A stretch of 64,000 bases of DNA from Sclerodactyla briareus (GCA_026419785.1 JAODTK010005599.1:207501-271500), one strand, 5' to 3'. Counted from the first letter of the stretch, positions 12,615 through 25,113 are shown. The notes: generated from the sequence alone by a model not told the origin. Numbers and translations are program-made.

Positions 12615-13005
12615 GACAAGAGGCAGAAACTGTAAAACAACAATGCTACGTAGATGATTGGCTGGATCTCAAATGAGATGCGAGATAGCGAGTGAGCTAG
12701 ATAAAATGTGAGTAAAACAGCCGATATATTTTGGATGCAGAGCTTTCGGACAATACTTGTCCTTCGTCAGTGCAGTGACCACAGAAGTGATAACTCGAAG
12801 AGAAGACGGCTGAGACTTTATAGACCTAGGAACAATGGTGGGGTGAGGCTAATTAGTGTTTCGCTGATTGACAGGGGATAATCCTTGTGGGGATTATACT
12901 GGGGAAGGCCAATTTGCAACGGGATTACAAAGTGATTAACGACAATTAATGTGCAACGGTTGTAATTGCGCTAGCTAGATTGATCGAGTGGGACAGATCA
13001 CCATA
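12615..13005 (-). mobile_element. Likely terminal part of a Penelope-like element around the hammerhead
   Basis: The hammerhead motif sits in a GC-moderate, non-coding block beside a TA run, a setting known for Penelope-like element long repeats. I see no reverse transcriptase or GIY-YIG endonuclease frame nearby, so this is at most a truncated end or a non-autonomous derivative. The boundaries are approximate. Confidence 0.35.
12736..12774 (-). ncRNA. Hammerhead self-cleaving ribozyme motif (type I, minimal stem III)
   Basis: On the minus strand the order is UGCA (stem I), CUGACGA (catalytic core), an extra A, GGACAA-GUA-UUGUCC (perfect six-pair stem II with a three-base loop), GAA (core), AGCU (palindromic stem III), C (expected cleavage base), then UGCA closing stem I. 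All invariant hammerhead positions I can check are present. The self-complementary AGCU fits the very short stem III of hammerheads in newt satellites and Penelope-like retroelements, which can act as dimers. Cleavage would fall between bases 12740 and 12739. It is the wrong length and order for a tRNA or snRNA. Confidence 0.75.
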
Positions 13006-13012
13006 AGTTTAC

Positions 13013-13321
13013 ATGATGGTTACGACGTTTGGCTGTTCCAGAACCGTCTCAACACAAAATCTGACGGATGTACTTCACAGTGTCATACCATGCCTCGATT
13101 TAATTTATGAGGTTGAAAATAGGTTGCGGGATCATGAATTCGTTTCGTTCGTTGACAGCGTCAAGCGTGGGACACTGTACTTCTTCGACTCGCCGGAAAG
13201 AATACTTGGGCGCAACCACTGGACGTATGGAGATCGGGGCGTGACCCTAACTTTTTTAGGCGCCCCGTATAAATACATAGAGTTATTTGCACACACAGAA
13301 TTTGCTCAACCTGCTTTGTAG
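13013..13321 (+). CDS. Unrecognised 102-codon open frame
   Basis: A continuous frame of 102 codons starts with two methionines and ends with AQPAL before a TAG. Its composition is mixed and protein-like (cysteines near residues 8 and 27, an acidic centre, and an aromatic block GRNHWTYGD near residue 67). No domain, signal peptide or membrane segment is recognisable, and it has no clear splice partner. It may be an exon, part of the preceding mobile element or chance. I assign no function. Confidence 0.2.
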   Translation: MMVTTFGCSRTVSTQNLTDVLHSVIPCLDLIYEVENRLRDHEFVSFVDSVKRGTLYFFDSPERILGRNHWTYGDRGVTLTFLGAPYKYIELFAHTEFAQPAL

Positions 13322-14280
13322 CCTCCCCTCTCTCCCTCTCTCGACTCCAACTTTCAATGAGCGTTTTGCCCTTGAAAGAGTCCGGAGTTCAGCTACTTAA
13401 ATCATATGACGAATAGTTTTATACTTGAGAGGCATTTGTCTCGCGCATTGATAAACATGACCTTCTTGTAATAGAAGGAAGGGCACACTTCAGACAGCCC
13501 CAATGGTTAGCAGACTGAACGCTCTAGAGCAATACTCGAATTTTATTGTTACATTGTCTGATTGTTGGCACTCGATCAGAACTGGATTCAAGCATGGGGC
13601 CAGCAGGGCACACCGTGTAAACACAAATGCAAAAGCCCACCAAAACTGCACTACACATTTTCATCATTTTTTAAAGCGGGGTACAATATTTCAGGATACA
13701 TCAAGATAAAGCTAGAAACTAGGCTATCATAGAAAAATTCCACTTTCGGAAGTTTTTCGATTATTCTATTTTGTCTGTCTCGCCTCGACTGATTAGGCTA
13801 GACTATTAATCGATTCAATTTAACCGTGAAATTATCTCAGAGACGTCGCTAGAGTTTAGCTAGCAATCAGTCGTTTTTTTTCGGAGGGGTATAGCTCCGG
13901 ATAATTATCTAAACATCAATGTCTCCATGATAAGGGGTTCCCAACTAAGGGACGAAAGGCCATGTTGTGTTTGCCACCTTTTGCCACATTTCAATGAAAC
14001 TGATGAGAGAGTGATTAATTTGGGGTCGTTTTGGCATCAAGTTCCTGCAAAATTATGCAGTCCGTACTGACACTGTTGTTGACACAGACAGATTTGGGGT
14101 AGATCTTGATGACCCCTTCATGCGGTGCCAATATCTGAGCATATTGTTTGCAGTGGCGTACCCACGAGGGGGGGGGATGACCCAAGTGATCAGAACCAAT
14201 CAACACAAAAACTTTTTTTGCAGTTAAGTAGAGGTTTTACAGCTGTTATTTAGCAAATATTGCAGCAGCATGTTGTCTAG
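13322..14280. other. No gene seen
   Basis: Apart from a G-run after a GTGGCGTACCCACGAG block (14155-14177), which looks like a mobile-element terminus, nothing recognisable is present. Confidence 0.4.
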
Positions 14281-14420
14281 GGCCCCATAAATTTACTTAT
14301 TTGCCAATAGGGAGGGTGAAGCCATATATAAGGGCACACTTCCTTTGGGTTACTACCTCAACCCCCCCCCCCCCCTCCCTTCCCCCCTTCCAAGACAACT
14401 CTCCCGGTATGCGCCTGATT
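14281..14420. repeat. Dispersed repeat, copy A (partner at 18212-18330)
   Basis: It shares with 18212-18330 the ordered blocks GGCC...ATAAAT, TATTTGCCA, GGAGGGTGA(A/G)GC, CGCACACT or GGCACACTT, CT(T/C)GGGT, CTCAACC and a C-rich run. A 16-base C-run lies inside. The shared order shows descent from one element. Confidence 0.7.
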
Positions 14421-16179
14421 ATTGGGGGACATGACAGGTGCAGATATGGACTTAGGCCCTTTGACAATCGAACATTTTGAGGTACCAGTTCAAACCAATC
14501 TGAAAAGAACATATACCTTACACAGAATGGGGTGGGTTATGCCAGACTAAACATTTCAACGAATGCTCATGCAACATTAATGTCCTTGTAGTACCAGAAG
14601 TTCATCGGTTGTCATTGTGTCCACTAGACGACACATAGTGGGCCCAATATCAGAGTTCGATCGAACGTAGAAAATACCGCGTGGAACCGAGTGCATACGA
14701 AGTGCAATGTACACACGAACGAAGAATGATCAATGCAAGACACCGGCGGCTAACGGCCAACCATATACCATTGAACCGGTCCGGATGGGTACATAAGTTT
14801 TTGAGCATGAGGCAGTAAGCAGTCCATAGTGCTGATAAACAAGTAAATTTGATATCAGTCATGTCACGTGACTCACGTCATATGCAGGACCTTCGCTAAA
14901 CAATTTGGTAAATGTCATAGGGCTATAACAGATGACCGCAGTATATAGGTTTGATTATGCGTCATAGGTAGGCCCTACCAGAATTATTCCAGGAGTATAT
15001 GAGAGGTTGTTTGTGATGGTCCACTGGGTGAACATGAATAACAAGATTATTTCCAGCGAAAATGATCCTGCTAGCTGTTCTCGATCTAGAGGGCCGCGGT
15101 ATCCTACCTTGTTCATGATAACTATCCTTTAAAACAGAGCCTGTCAGTATTTTGATGGGAAAATTTGTAGCCCTGACCAGTAACATTGAACAGTATACAT
15201 GAACAACCTATAAAGTAACGACAAACAGTAGGTATGTGCCCTCTCTCAGCCATAATTATCACATGGTATTCAGGGCACCAAGGATTAACCAGGTGCTTGT
15301 TTGCTGAGTGAATTGTCTACGACAAGCGAGGTAAGTTTCTCGTTGCGGGTGTGACTTCGTAGACTGCGTAGCTGGGGCCTATACTATGCCTGTATAAGAT
15401 TGGTTCATGACGCCAGCCTGTATGCTCGATTTGACCAGCCCAGGCCTCCCGGTGCTGTCAATATGGAGTGCGATTAAATTAGTGCAATTTACTATAAAAA
15501 AAACGCTCAGCCATCAAGCGAGACCTTAATCACAGTTGACGACTCAGACTGGCCATCGCTCCACGTTACTGCCAAACATACAGTGTCACGCGTGTGACGC
15601 GTGTCACTGGCAGCGGTCTGCAAGGGGTCATGGTAGGGTGGGTTTCCCCTCCGCGGTGACCAACCGTGTACTCATAGGAAGAAATGACCCGGAGAGGGAC
15701 GTTTCGTCACCCCCACTAACACATGCGTTAAATAGTGGGGTGGGTGAAATTTGCTAAAATTCGACCACACATTCCGACAACGTGCTACTGTGAACGAATT
15801 TGACTGAGCTGGGCCTCATGTCTGTCATCAACCCGTAGCGATACGATTACGTGAATTCAAAGAAAGTTACTCCGTCATCACCCTCTGGATCAATAAAGAT
15901 ACGGTTGGCCTTTGTCTGTTATCAAACTCCAGACTTAAAAATATATGGTTGGGCTTCTGGCTGTTAACAACCTACAGTATTCTGTTTAGTCCATGCATGG
16001 GAACTCTTGGCTTCTGGCCCTACGTTGCTTGGCTTTCGGCCATAAAAGGCCGTACATGTAATTGCAGGTTTTTTAAGCTTCTGGCTGTAACCCGACTTCG
16101 CCATGTTACAAATTTACTATTCTCCATTGCCTTTGGTTTCTGCTGTCTGGCATATGTTTGTAATTAAATCCGGCCTACA
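14421..16179. other. No supported gene
   Basis: It contains a compact palindrome-like CAGTGTCACGCGTG / CGCGTGTCACTG at about 15582-15609. Open frames on either strand are short and unrecognised. Confidence 0.4.
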
Positions 16180-16930
16180 TTGATTGGGCTTGACTGTGAC
16201 TCTGTTCCTAAAGTCACTGTCGATGAGAGGTTTGGTTGTTTTCATATCGACAGCAGTCATGAAAGGAGACCTTCATTACTTAAAAGAAGAGATCGTTTTG
16301 GACGACTCCTCAATGCTAGCTGGGAACTCTGCAAAAGAGAACCAGATTCACAACAAACGGAAAAACGGATTTGCAACTCAGGAGCGAGAGTTCATGCTAG
16401 CAATGGCGAAGCAAGTACTTCAGCTGAAGCTATACAGGGGAGATTGAGGGTAGCATCGTGCACGCAATAAGGGATTCTGCAATATCAGACTTCGATAGGC
16501 GGAATTAGTGTGAGTAGTTGCTCGACTGTGGAACAAGACTGCTCCGTCGAATCAGGTGATGGGACCCAAGCCTGGGATACCTTCTAGACAGTCTAAAAGC
16601 TGACTTGGAGATGTCTTAAACAGTGGGGGGCCCCGTATCCGATAAGTTAGCCAAACTGATTGGGGATCTTTGTAAGGACGGCGTCTCAGACTCACAAATG
16701 AAAGAGAAACTACAATAATAACCCCGTCCAGCAGTATCGAATTGCTCTAACCCACTGCGGTGGCTAAGTTTTTTTCGGGGCAAATCTGCAAGGGCAGACG
16801 AAACGTAAAGCTATCAGGTTGCACAAAATGCAACTTTACAATGTGAAGGGTTCGACGGCTTCGACGTATGTGTTGAAAGATAAACTTCGTCAAAAGCTTT
16901 GTTATCAGAGAATCACATCGTGGCTTTTAG
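16180..16930 (+). mobile_element. Fossil retroelement, gag-like region, broken
   Basis: Parts of this stretch resemble the gag-like first ORF of retroelements found in many invertebrates. The family cannot be settled (DIRS-like or LTR kin are possible). It is clearly broken, with several breaks, and no terminal repeats, reverse transcriptase or integrase are visible beside it. It appears old. The assignment is tentative. Confidence 0.3.
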
Positions 16931-18211
16931 GTATTAACAGAGGCCCATTGCCTTCTCGCCAGTAACCAAACGGTTAATGGATGTCTGGCGACAAGGACGA
17001 GGCAGAGGTCGCTCCAAGGGCAATGTGTGCGGAGAACAAAAAACTTCGCGCTAAACCAACCGTGTACCGGGCTCTTTTTTTTAGGGAGGAGAGGGATCTG
17101 GGGAATAGGTCATACCGCATGGTCGAGGCATGATGAACGCACATATATAAACACGGGAGAAAATCGCATTCTGACAGTTTTATCCTCCCCATTGTTTGTG
17201 GGTAATGAAATTGAATTGAAAAAACGCCACGATCACTAGATCATCGAGAACAAAAAGAATTTTCAGGCATCAATTGAACAAATATATAGTTGGAGAAGAT
17301 TTTTTTTTCTTTACATAACGGGTCCATCGCCATACGTCTTATTCGGATGGGTAATTTTTCCCCCCTTTTCCTCTGGCCGAAAATGTTCTGTATCAAATTA
17401 TCTCGTATTGGAAAACTCTCCTGCATACGGCAGTATTCACCATTCAAAAGATCCATGACAAACAGTATTACGCTTAATTACCAAAGACTGGTTCATGGCT
17501 TCAATAGATCTAAAAAGATGCATACTATGCAGTACCCATCTCGCAGAACAGTCGCGAATTCCGATTACATGGGAGGGGGGAGGACCTTGTATCAGTATAT
17601 CTGTCTCCCTAATAGCATATCATCTGAGCGCAATAGATTTCTTACTAAATGCTGAAACCATTGTTTTCTTCGTTTCGGTGCAAGGGGAAAGCTTGGTTAT
17701 GTGATATTTGACGATTACGTTTCCAATATGACATGGTTGGGTTTTAAAGCTGTGCAAACATTCGGTTTCAAAGCGTGGGCTTGGTGGTCATCGAGAGAAA
17801 TCTATTTCCGAAACTTCACGCTCCATAGGTTCTTAGGATTTTAATTGCTCCCATAAATGATGTTCGCCCCACTCTTGAAAAATGTGAAAGCGTTTCTGGA
17901 ATAATTCCTTTCAGAAAACGGGCCATGCCGCCATTTGAGAGGTGTCCGGAGCATTGGGCTCCATGTAATAACTCACTGGTTTGCATTGAGGCTCCAGTAT
18001 AAACGTCAACAACTCACCTATCGGGTAAAGTCTCGTCAAATTTTATGTTGTGTCAATGTCTCGGTTCGTGATGTAACTCAGTGATTGCCTTTCCTGGTTC
18101 CGTGAATGCTCAAATTCCCTCGGACCCTTGGAACATGAATGGTCAACACAAGCACACTTTTTTACTGTTTTGTAGACGTTCTACGTTTGGTGTTTAGAAG
18201 CAGAAGCGACA
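16931..18211. other. No supported gene
   Basis: Frames at 17290-17655 (plus) and 17241-17456 (minus) overlap each other and show no domain. Nothing else stands out. Confidence 0.4.
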
Positions 18212-18330
18212 AGGGGGCCAATAAATGATGTATTTGCCAGTATGGAGGGTGAGGCTGTAAAAGATGACGCACACGCACTCTCTTGGGTCGACTCAACCCA
18301 CCCCCCTTCAACCCCCAGGACGAATCTCCG
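18212..18330. repeat. Dispersed repeat, copy B (partner at 14281-14420)
   Basis: The same ordered blocks as copy A are present, including TATTTGCCAGTATGGAGGGTG and the final C-rich run. Identity is moderate, so both copies are old. Confidence 0.7.
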
Positions 18331-20175
18331 GTAAGCCCACGTGTATCACCGTTCCTACCAAGCCTGCTCCACCAGCTCACGGATGCTGCTGTAGTAGGAT
18401 CGTCGCAACTCATAACGGCAGTATCTTCACACATGGTGGTATCAGAAGAACAACACTCGACCCTCGCGAATGCTCCACTTGGCAATACATTGTCATGGAC
18501 GTCGATGGCACAAAGAAAAAAAAAAAGATGCATAAAGCCTACCTTCACACTGTGCGGAGTTCAAAGCCGCTCGCGTCACCGCTTGCTGAGTTTTTGACCG
18601 CTGGCGAAAGCGCACGCTAGACTGCGCAATCAACCGTAAGCTTTCGCGAGTGGTGACCGTATTGTTTTGTGACGATCTGAGCAAGTCGCCGAAGGATATA
18701 TTCATTTCAAAGGTAATTGTGTTGAACGCCTTCCCGCGCTGCTGAAGAAGTTGGTTACACTCAAAGTATAACGGGTACTAACTGCCAGTCGCCCAACTTT
18801 GAATCGAATTATTGCCCTTACAAAAGTACGTTGCCTTGAGGATTCCTAAATTTTTAACTCGTTCAAAACATTGCAATTGAGTTTCGACGGCGGTAAAACT
18901 GTCTTGCGGCCATCCGCCTCCACCACAGTCACACGGAGATATATGGCATGGACCTGGTATGGCTGTCGCAAAGCTTGCGGAGAACGAATTCGTACAGGTG
19001 AGGCAGGCTTAGTGAATTTAGCCCCGACCTTCCCGAGTCTATTATACTCATCTTTTCTCCACTCTTCTCCAGCTCCCTGAGCTACGGGGGCGTTCCGGCG
19101 ATCAGCCCGAACCCACTGGATCCCGTTAACACAGGACACATCAGCATCGTTCACTGGGAGAGGCGCGCCATATGCATTAAAGAAGCGTAGTTGGCGATCG
19201 CGAAATCAGGGCAGCTACCTCCCCCATTTCACCATCCCGTTCCCCGAGAACCCTGACATTGGACACACGATCCTGCAAAATAAATTATGGTAATTTACGG
19301 TAAAATTAACAGTAAATAATGGCAAGCGAGTTGCCAGTAATTTCGCTGGCAATGACGAGCAGTACTTGAAGTTTGTTCGTGTCCATTAAAGATTTTGGGC
19401 CCATTATAGGACATTTTCAATGATGTTGTTATGGGGGGCCTTTCCAACTGATGATTGTTTGCAAGAGTATTCTTTGTGGTGACATAGGGGTGGTTATCGA
19501 ACTTCTACCTATATTCTCCATTTGATACGTTACCTCGTTTGTTTGAGCCAGGACCTTTTCGGGCCTTTTCGTTAATTGACCGCGGTCTGGCGGGCCCGAC
19601 CATCCATCCAACGTTTGGCATACTCCACCATGAGTTCCCTGGTCCAGCCCATCCCATGGAGGGTATATGTAATCTCTCCAGATTGGTTTGACCTGGTAGC
19701 GGCCTACCCACCTGGAATGTTTGATGGAGACCTCTTCAAAGAGCCCAGGGCCCACACACATCTCTATATCCCGACATACGGCCATAACTGAAGATAATCA
19801 TGTTCCTCCCAATATCATCCAGTGATCAGATATACCTCTTTCGTTTGTTCCTGGAGCTAAAGCTCCAGCTTGATCGATAGCCTCGGAAAAACTGATCATC
19901 CTGGCTACTGACAAAGATGACCTCTGACCTTGGTCAGTGGAATGGATATTCAAATGGAGGGCGTTTCACTGTTGGCGGACGTCGTTATTTCCTCCCATTG
20001 ATGTTCTTATGTTGACTGATCACTAAACTCATCTACTGCGAAGAACACGCACCTACTTTCGAATTTCACTTGCAATAGGGACGTCCCTTTCACTCCCAGG
20101 CAAGTTCATCAAGACATTACCGTCGCACACAAAACTGTGTGATGATAGCTATATTGCCGAAGGCAGCTTGCCGTA
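18331..20175. other. No supported gene; mixed repeats
   Basis: Around 19276-19350 are AT-rich blocks (TTACGGTAAAATTAACAGTAA) followed by the palindrome TGGCAAGCGAGTTGCCA, suggesting a small repeat. The stretch 19429-19785 is open on both strands at once, which weakens either as a gene. Confidence 0.4.
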
Positions 20176-20184
20176 GGCGGCGCA

Positions 20185-20225
20185 AGCGGGGGGGGGGGGG
20201 GTCGGGGGAACGCCCCCCCCCCCAA
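20185..20225. repeat. Facing G-run and C-run
   Basis: A 12-base G run is followed by GTCGGGGGAACG and a C run of about 11, so the block can fold back on itself. Similar G/C-run blocks recur across the window next to element termini. Confidence 0.7.
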
Positions 20226-21027
20226 GAAAAAATTGAAGTGGGGGGTCCGTCCTTCTAAAATTTTGACCGAATGAAATTTGAAAATAACAACAACATCCGA
20301 CAATTGAACTATCATTATCGATCTGCGGAACACGATGGAATAGACAATATATTATAACAGGCCTGAATAATTGTGAAACTAGTATCCTTTTTATTTAAGT
20401 GCAACAATGTTGCCGTACCGAACCCGTTGCCGCCTGGTCTTCGATATTCGCAGCTTGTAGCGAAATCTGTATTATGCCCATGTGCACCAGTCAGTCTGGA
20501 TCGACTAGATACTCTTGAGTGTGCGCTAACTTCGTCATTAAGAAGGAAAACAGTTAGCATTTTGGCAAATACAAGTGATACGACTGAATGCTGTAATGCT
20601 AGTCTCTTGTGAACTCGGCCAACTATATTATTCAAGATTTACAAATAATCATCGCTATATGTTACAAGGCCACAATACTCGTCAACAAAAGTGAGACATT
20701 TGAAAAAATTTAGTCGTTAGAATAAAAATAGAAGAGTGATGCTTGCATTTTTGTCAGCTTTATGATGAACATGAAGAATTACCCCAAAGGGACGTTGTCT
20801 GGAATGACTTATCATGTCACTATATTGCAGTAATGGCTTTATAGTTGTTGCATACGTTTCAAATAAAAAAAAACACTAAAAACAGCATGATTTATGTATC
20901 AAACTGTATACTGTGAAATTGCTATAGATTTGCTTACAGAAATGTTGCGATACAACAATAACATATTTTGAAACCTTGATTCCCTTGTTGTTACAACACT
21001 TCAGCATCGAGTGAAGAAAGGTGCATG
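20226..21027. other. No supported gene
   Basis: A plus-strand frame (20373-20612) and an opposite frame (20315-20635) overlap. Neither has a recognisable domain. Confidence 0.4.
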
Positions 21028-21086
21028 TTACGTACGTTTCAAAGACACCAATTTGTCCCCCTTTTGGTGTCTTGAAACGTACGTAA
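21028..21086. repeat. Near-perfect hairpin, 23-24 bp arms
   Basis: TTACGTACGTTTCAA plus AGACACCAA at 21028-21051 faces TTGGTGTCTTGAAACGTACG plus TAA at 21064-21086, with a 12-base spacer and one bulged base. The outer ends carry ACGTACGT. It may be a tiny foldback element or a regulatory hairpin. Confidence 0.85.
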
Positions 21087-21089
21087 TAA

Positions 21090-22140
21090 TTGTTCACTTA
21101 GTGGTAACTATTGTAATATGCGAGGAAACCAAAGTGTTAAAACATGTTAACATAACGGAACTATGTCATGGCCAACGTACTTTTGAGTTCAATGGGGCTC
21201 CTACAGTTAACACAACTTGCCGCTAACGGTAAACAAATCTCCGGATATAGCACCTTTTAGGTTTGTATTGATCAAAAATACCGTCGGAAAAATGAAATAT
21301 AATACATTGATCTACATTACAAGCTATAATCCCCCATAATAATCACATGGATCTCCAATTAATGGCCATTAATTTGACAACGTTCCGTGTTATTTTGAAA
21401 AAATAGGATCGCTTGCCTCGGCAGGTTCAATTGGACTTGCCAACATTATATGCCTCTCTATATTTCAAGTTAACTTCGTATTGTGGAATAATGCGACTGA
21501 CATAAAATATGACTTGCACACAATATGAAATGTTGAGTAACATTAAAAATTAGATGTGATGACATGAGCTAATAACTATGATAATTCAATATTGCTGCTA
21601 GTGAAGAGCCGAATTTTAATTTACAAATATCAGTTAGCACCCCCATGCCATGGGACGCCGTGGAAAATTCTGAGTGCGATTTCTATTCGATTTTCTGCTT
21701 GGACCCCTAAAAAAACGCCGTCTGTTCCCATTGTCAGTAGAAGAAGTTTTACATAGGCAGTTAGACACAGGTCTCTATAGAACAGTTTAAATGGATTCAG
21801 ATAGACTACGGAGTTTTCCAATGATCGCAATTCTTGTACACCCACACTGCTAAAAATTGTGAAATTTACCGATTTCTCCATGAGAATTAATTCGGAGATT
21901 TTTTTTAGTCGAAAAACGCCGTCGGTTCCTGAAGAAATATCGCTTCGAATTGGACATGATGAGAAGAGTGGAATATCCTCTTTCAGTTATTGAATAAATG
22001 GAGTGATAGCTTACAGCGTTACAGAGTTATTGTAATTCTAACGAATAATTTAGTGTCGTAAAAAGAGGGAATTACACACTGACATTACTGTTTGGTTTAG
22101 CCTAACAGCAAAAAAGCGCGGTTAGTTCCGTTATGCTTTC
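21090..22140. other. No gene seen
   Basis: AT-rich sequence. An 83-codon minus-strand frame at 21630-21881 has no recognisable domain. Confidence 0.4.
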
Positions 22141-22154
22141 CACGGGAGTCGACC

Positions 22155-22206
22155 TGGAACCCTAGCAGACTGCAAGTCCAATACGCTAATCACGTGACCA
22201 CAGTGG
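22155..22206 (-). repeat. Possible tRNA-derived SINE or tRNA pseudogene
   Basis: On the minus strand a TGGTCACGTGATTAGCG block resembles a polymerase III A box and an AGGTCGACTCC block, about 35 bases on, resembles a B box. A small GACT-TGC-AGTC hairpin sits between them where the anticodon arm would be. I cannot close a full cloverleaf, so a working tRNA is not claimed. Confidence 0.3.
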
Positions 22207-22589
22207 GATGGCCAAGTGGGACGGGAAAGGGGCTACCGGGTGAGCATCATAATTACCGCAGTATCGATTCTGGCATGAAATTCACCCCCGTATCCCTGAG
22301 CGAAAAGAAAGTAGGAAGTTGATTTCTTAGATGGGGGGGGGGGGAGAGTGCGAAGGTGTGCCATCCCTTTCCTCGGGCTCTCCCTCAGCGGGAATTGCTG
22401 TCTCCAAACCATCTGATATGCATCATCAGTCTTCATACATACATCTTATTAATAACAACGATTTTGCAGACATGGCCCCATTATGACTGGGTACATAAGC
22501 TCACAACGCTCGGGGAGTGCCGTTTCCCGAGGCATCTGGGACGTTTGTTTGTTGTTTGTAACCTCCCCCCCCCCCCAAGAAAAAAAAAA

Positions 22590-22591
22590 AA

Positions 22592-22631
<40 letters not shown>

Positions 22632-22638
22632 TATATAG

Positions 22639-22715
<77 letters not shown>
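22590..22715. repeat. (TA)n microsatellite, about 125 bp
   Basis: An almost pure run of TA dinucleotides with a few interruptions, preceded by a C-run and an A-run (22563-22592). Confidence 0.95.
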
Positions 22716-22716
<1 letters not shown>

Positions 22717-24530
22717 TAGTGTAGATATGAGGAGGGCAGGTATAAGGAGTTAAAGCAAGGGAAGAAAGAGTAGGGAAAGTTAATACTCGATTTACCGATT
22801 GCAAAGCTGAGCCACTGACTCACTTACTTATAAGGGTAGTCAGAGTACATATTTTTTTATTTGCCTATAGGACTTACCCGCATCGTCAATTCACCGCGAC
22901 CAGGCGATCAGACAATAAAATCACCGGTCTCGGTCGTACCCCCAAGTTGGAAAAAAGTGTCCCTGGGGTTTAGGAAAAGATTGGCGGGCATTGGCTTGCT
23001 AACAGGCGCGAGACCACACCGTATATCCCATGTGCCATTATAGGGACACACACCATGACAACACCTACGTTAGGCGCTGTTTGTGAGTTGTGACTCCATG
23101 TTGACTGAAAAATGCTTGTGACTTGCCTATGATTGAGTGACTCGCACCTATTGAGTCGTGTAGGACTAGATTTGAAATACTCGACTCGTCCGCATACGTA
23201 GAGTCAATGTGTGACTGACTTGAATTGAACAAAGTATGTGGATCTTTTGTCCCACCTCGGAATCGGAAAGCCGGACGCACCACTTAGAAGAACCACTGAT
23301 CAGAAAATATAATACTAGGACCAGTGAGCATCACTTTCGATACAAACCCCAAATGTCTCACAAATTGTACATTAGTTAGCCCTGACATAGCAAATTGCTA
23401 CAGGCAACGGGCCAAATGATATATCAACCTATCGTTATTAGAGTTAAGATTAACTTAGGTTAAGATTTGGTTTAATCTGTATAAAGGCAACGCCTCCTCA
23501 CACGACTAAATCCCTGGTCATTGGATAAAACCTGGTGAAGACTTCGGTACACCAATCAGGATGCCCGTTCGCTCAAGACCTGCTGCACCCTGGAACCCAA
23601 CACAGCGGCGGCGCTACTTGCCTCGCAGGTACCCACATTCACACGTGGGTAGTGTGGGACATTCGAGGAGACAGGCCTGGTCTCACAGCATGCGGAACAA
23701 AAGCCCTCGCGACTTTTAAATGGATTCGGACTCCCACAATTATGGTTTCAAGTCGGAGTCTTTTCTCAAGGAAACATTTACAAACGTCATTTGTATAAAC
23801 CCCGATGTGATAGACTCTGTTGATAATTGGATATTCATTAATATTTTATCAAGACTTCTTTTATATAAAAACCTTTAGTGCGCGTGGTGCTTTGGTTTGG
23901 AGTGGTAGTACCTATGCGGCAATCCCCATATTTTAGCCAATTATGCATTGAAATTGAAATACAGCGCATTCGCGAGACTCGACATCCAGTGTAAATATTC
24001 GTTAATAAGGACCCGTGGTCAATTCCAAACACTTTACTGCAGTACATGATACAGTGCGTGAATGGTTGGCCTTGACGCTAGGCAAACTGCTGTAAACGTC
24101 CTGTATAATCATTGGGCCCCTACACCTACAGCAACTGCCCAAGGAAGGGGTTTCACAGATTCTTTGAATAAGCTTCAGGAAAATACCCACCCGAAGGGAG
24201 AAGAAGAAGAAATGACCCTGCCTAGCTTGGAAACTGTGGTGGTATAGTAGAAGTGGCTGATTTGGTCGGTTCAGGTGTATCGGCTGGTGTAGGTGTATAA
24301 AACTAGGCGGCCTATACAATTTTCATAAGTATGACTCGAACACTAAATCACATTGACTTTAGAGTGAGGGTATCATAAGACGGTCAGTATCATGAGTCGG
24401 TCATTGCCATACATAATACATTAAGAACGCCAAGAAGTCACGTGACAGTTAGGTGACCGACAGATGGTCGTGCCAGTATACATTATTCTAGGCTAAAATA
24501 CTACTGTTCCAGTCAAGGGCCTACAGTATA
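22716..24530. other. No supported gene
   Basis: Frames at 22861-23043, 23065-23283 and 23535-23798 show no recognisable domain or splice partners. Confidence 0.4.
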
Positions 24531-24735
24531 TAGATCGATGTGAGTCGATCACTTAAGGGGAATTATAATAAACAAAAAGCAAGAAAACAATTACGAATGA
24601 ACAAAACTTACCAAAAGTATTCCCTCATCTGTCGTCTTCCTTCATGATAAATTTGTCTCCATGGAATTTATAATAAATCGTTCGAGGCAAAAGGGTTATA
24701 AAATAGATGCAGAATTCAAAAAAGAATTAGCTTTC

Positions 24736-25113
24736 CGATCGTGAGTCGATCACCCAGGCAGAAATTACTCTTCCGGACACGCAAAACATTTCAAACTCTG
24801 TTACCTGCAATGCACAACTAAAAAAAATTCTTGTCAAATTATCCATGGGGAATGGAGCCACGAAAAAAACCATTTCTTGTTCGTTTTGGCGTATTTCTGG
24901 CAGAGTGATTCAGCCACTAATAAAAACACCAAAAATCCTACAAGGGTATAAATTGTTCTCCTGAAAAGGACAATGGAAGATAAAATGTTTTGATGCGTCT
25001 GAATTAGAATCATACTATCGCGCGTGTTTTGAATCAGGTGAACCTTATCACATGCAGTACATAGCGGGCGTTTTGGTACTACAAGAAGAACGCGATGCAT
25101 CGACTCACGATCG
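24736..25113. mobile_element. Small TIR element (MITE-like)
   Basis: A 15-bp perfect inverted repeat, CGATCGTGAGTCGAT, begins at 24736 and its complement ends at 25113. The 380-bp interior has no transposase. A further TGAGTCGATCAC block at 24541-24552 suggests a second, broken copy or a longer original element. The superfamily is unknown. Confidence 0.6.

Noticed and set aside
15582-15609. CACGCGTG palindrome as an operator
   Set aside because: Short and isolated, with no gene nearby to regulate.
19429-19785. 118-codon minus-strand frame
   Set aside because: The opposite strand is equally open, no domain is visible and there is no splice context.
22155-22206. Functional tRNA gene
   Set aside because: A- and B-box-like blocks exist but no complete cloverleaf or acceptor stem can be formed.
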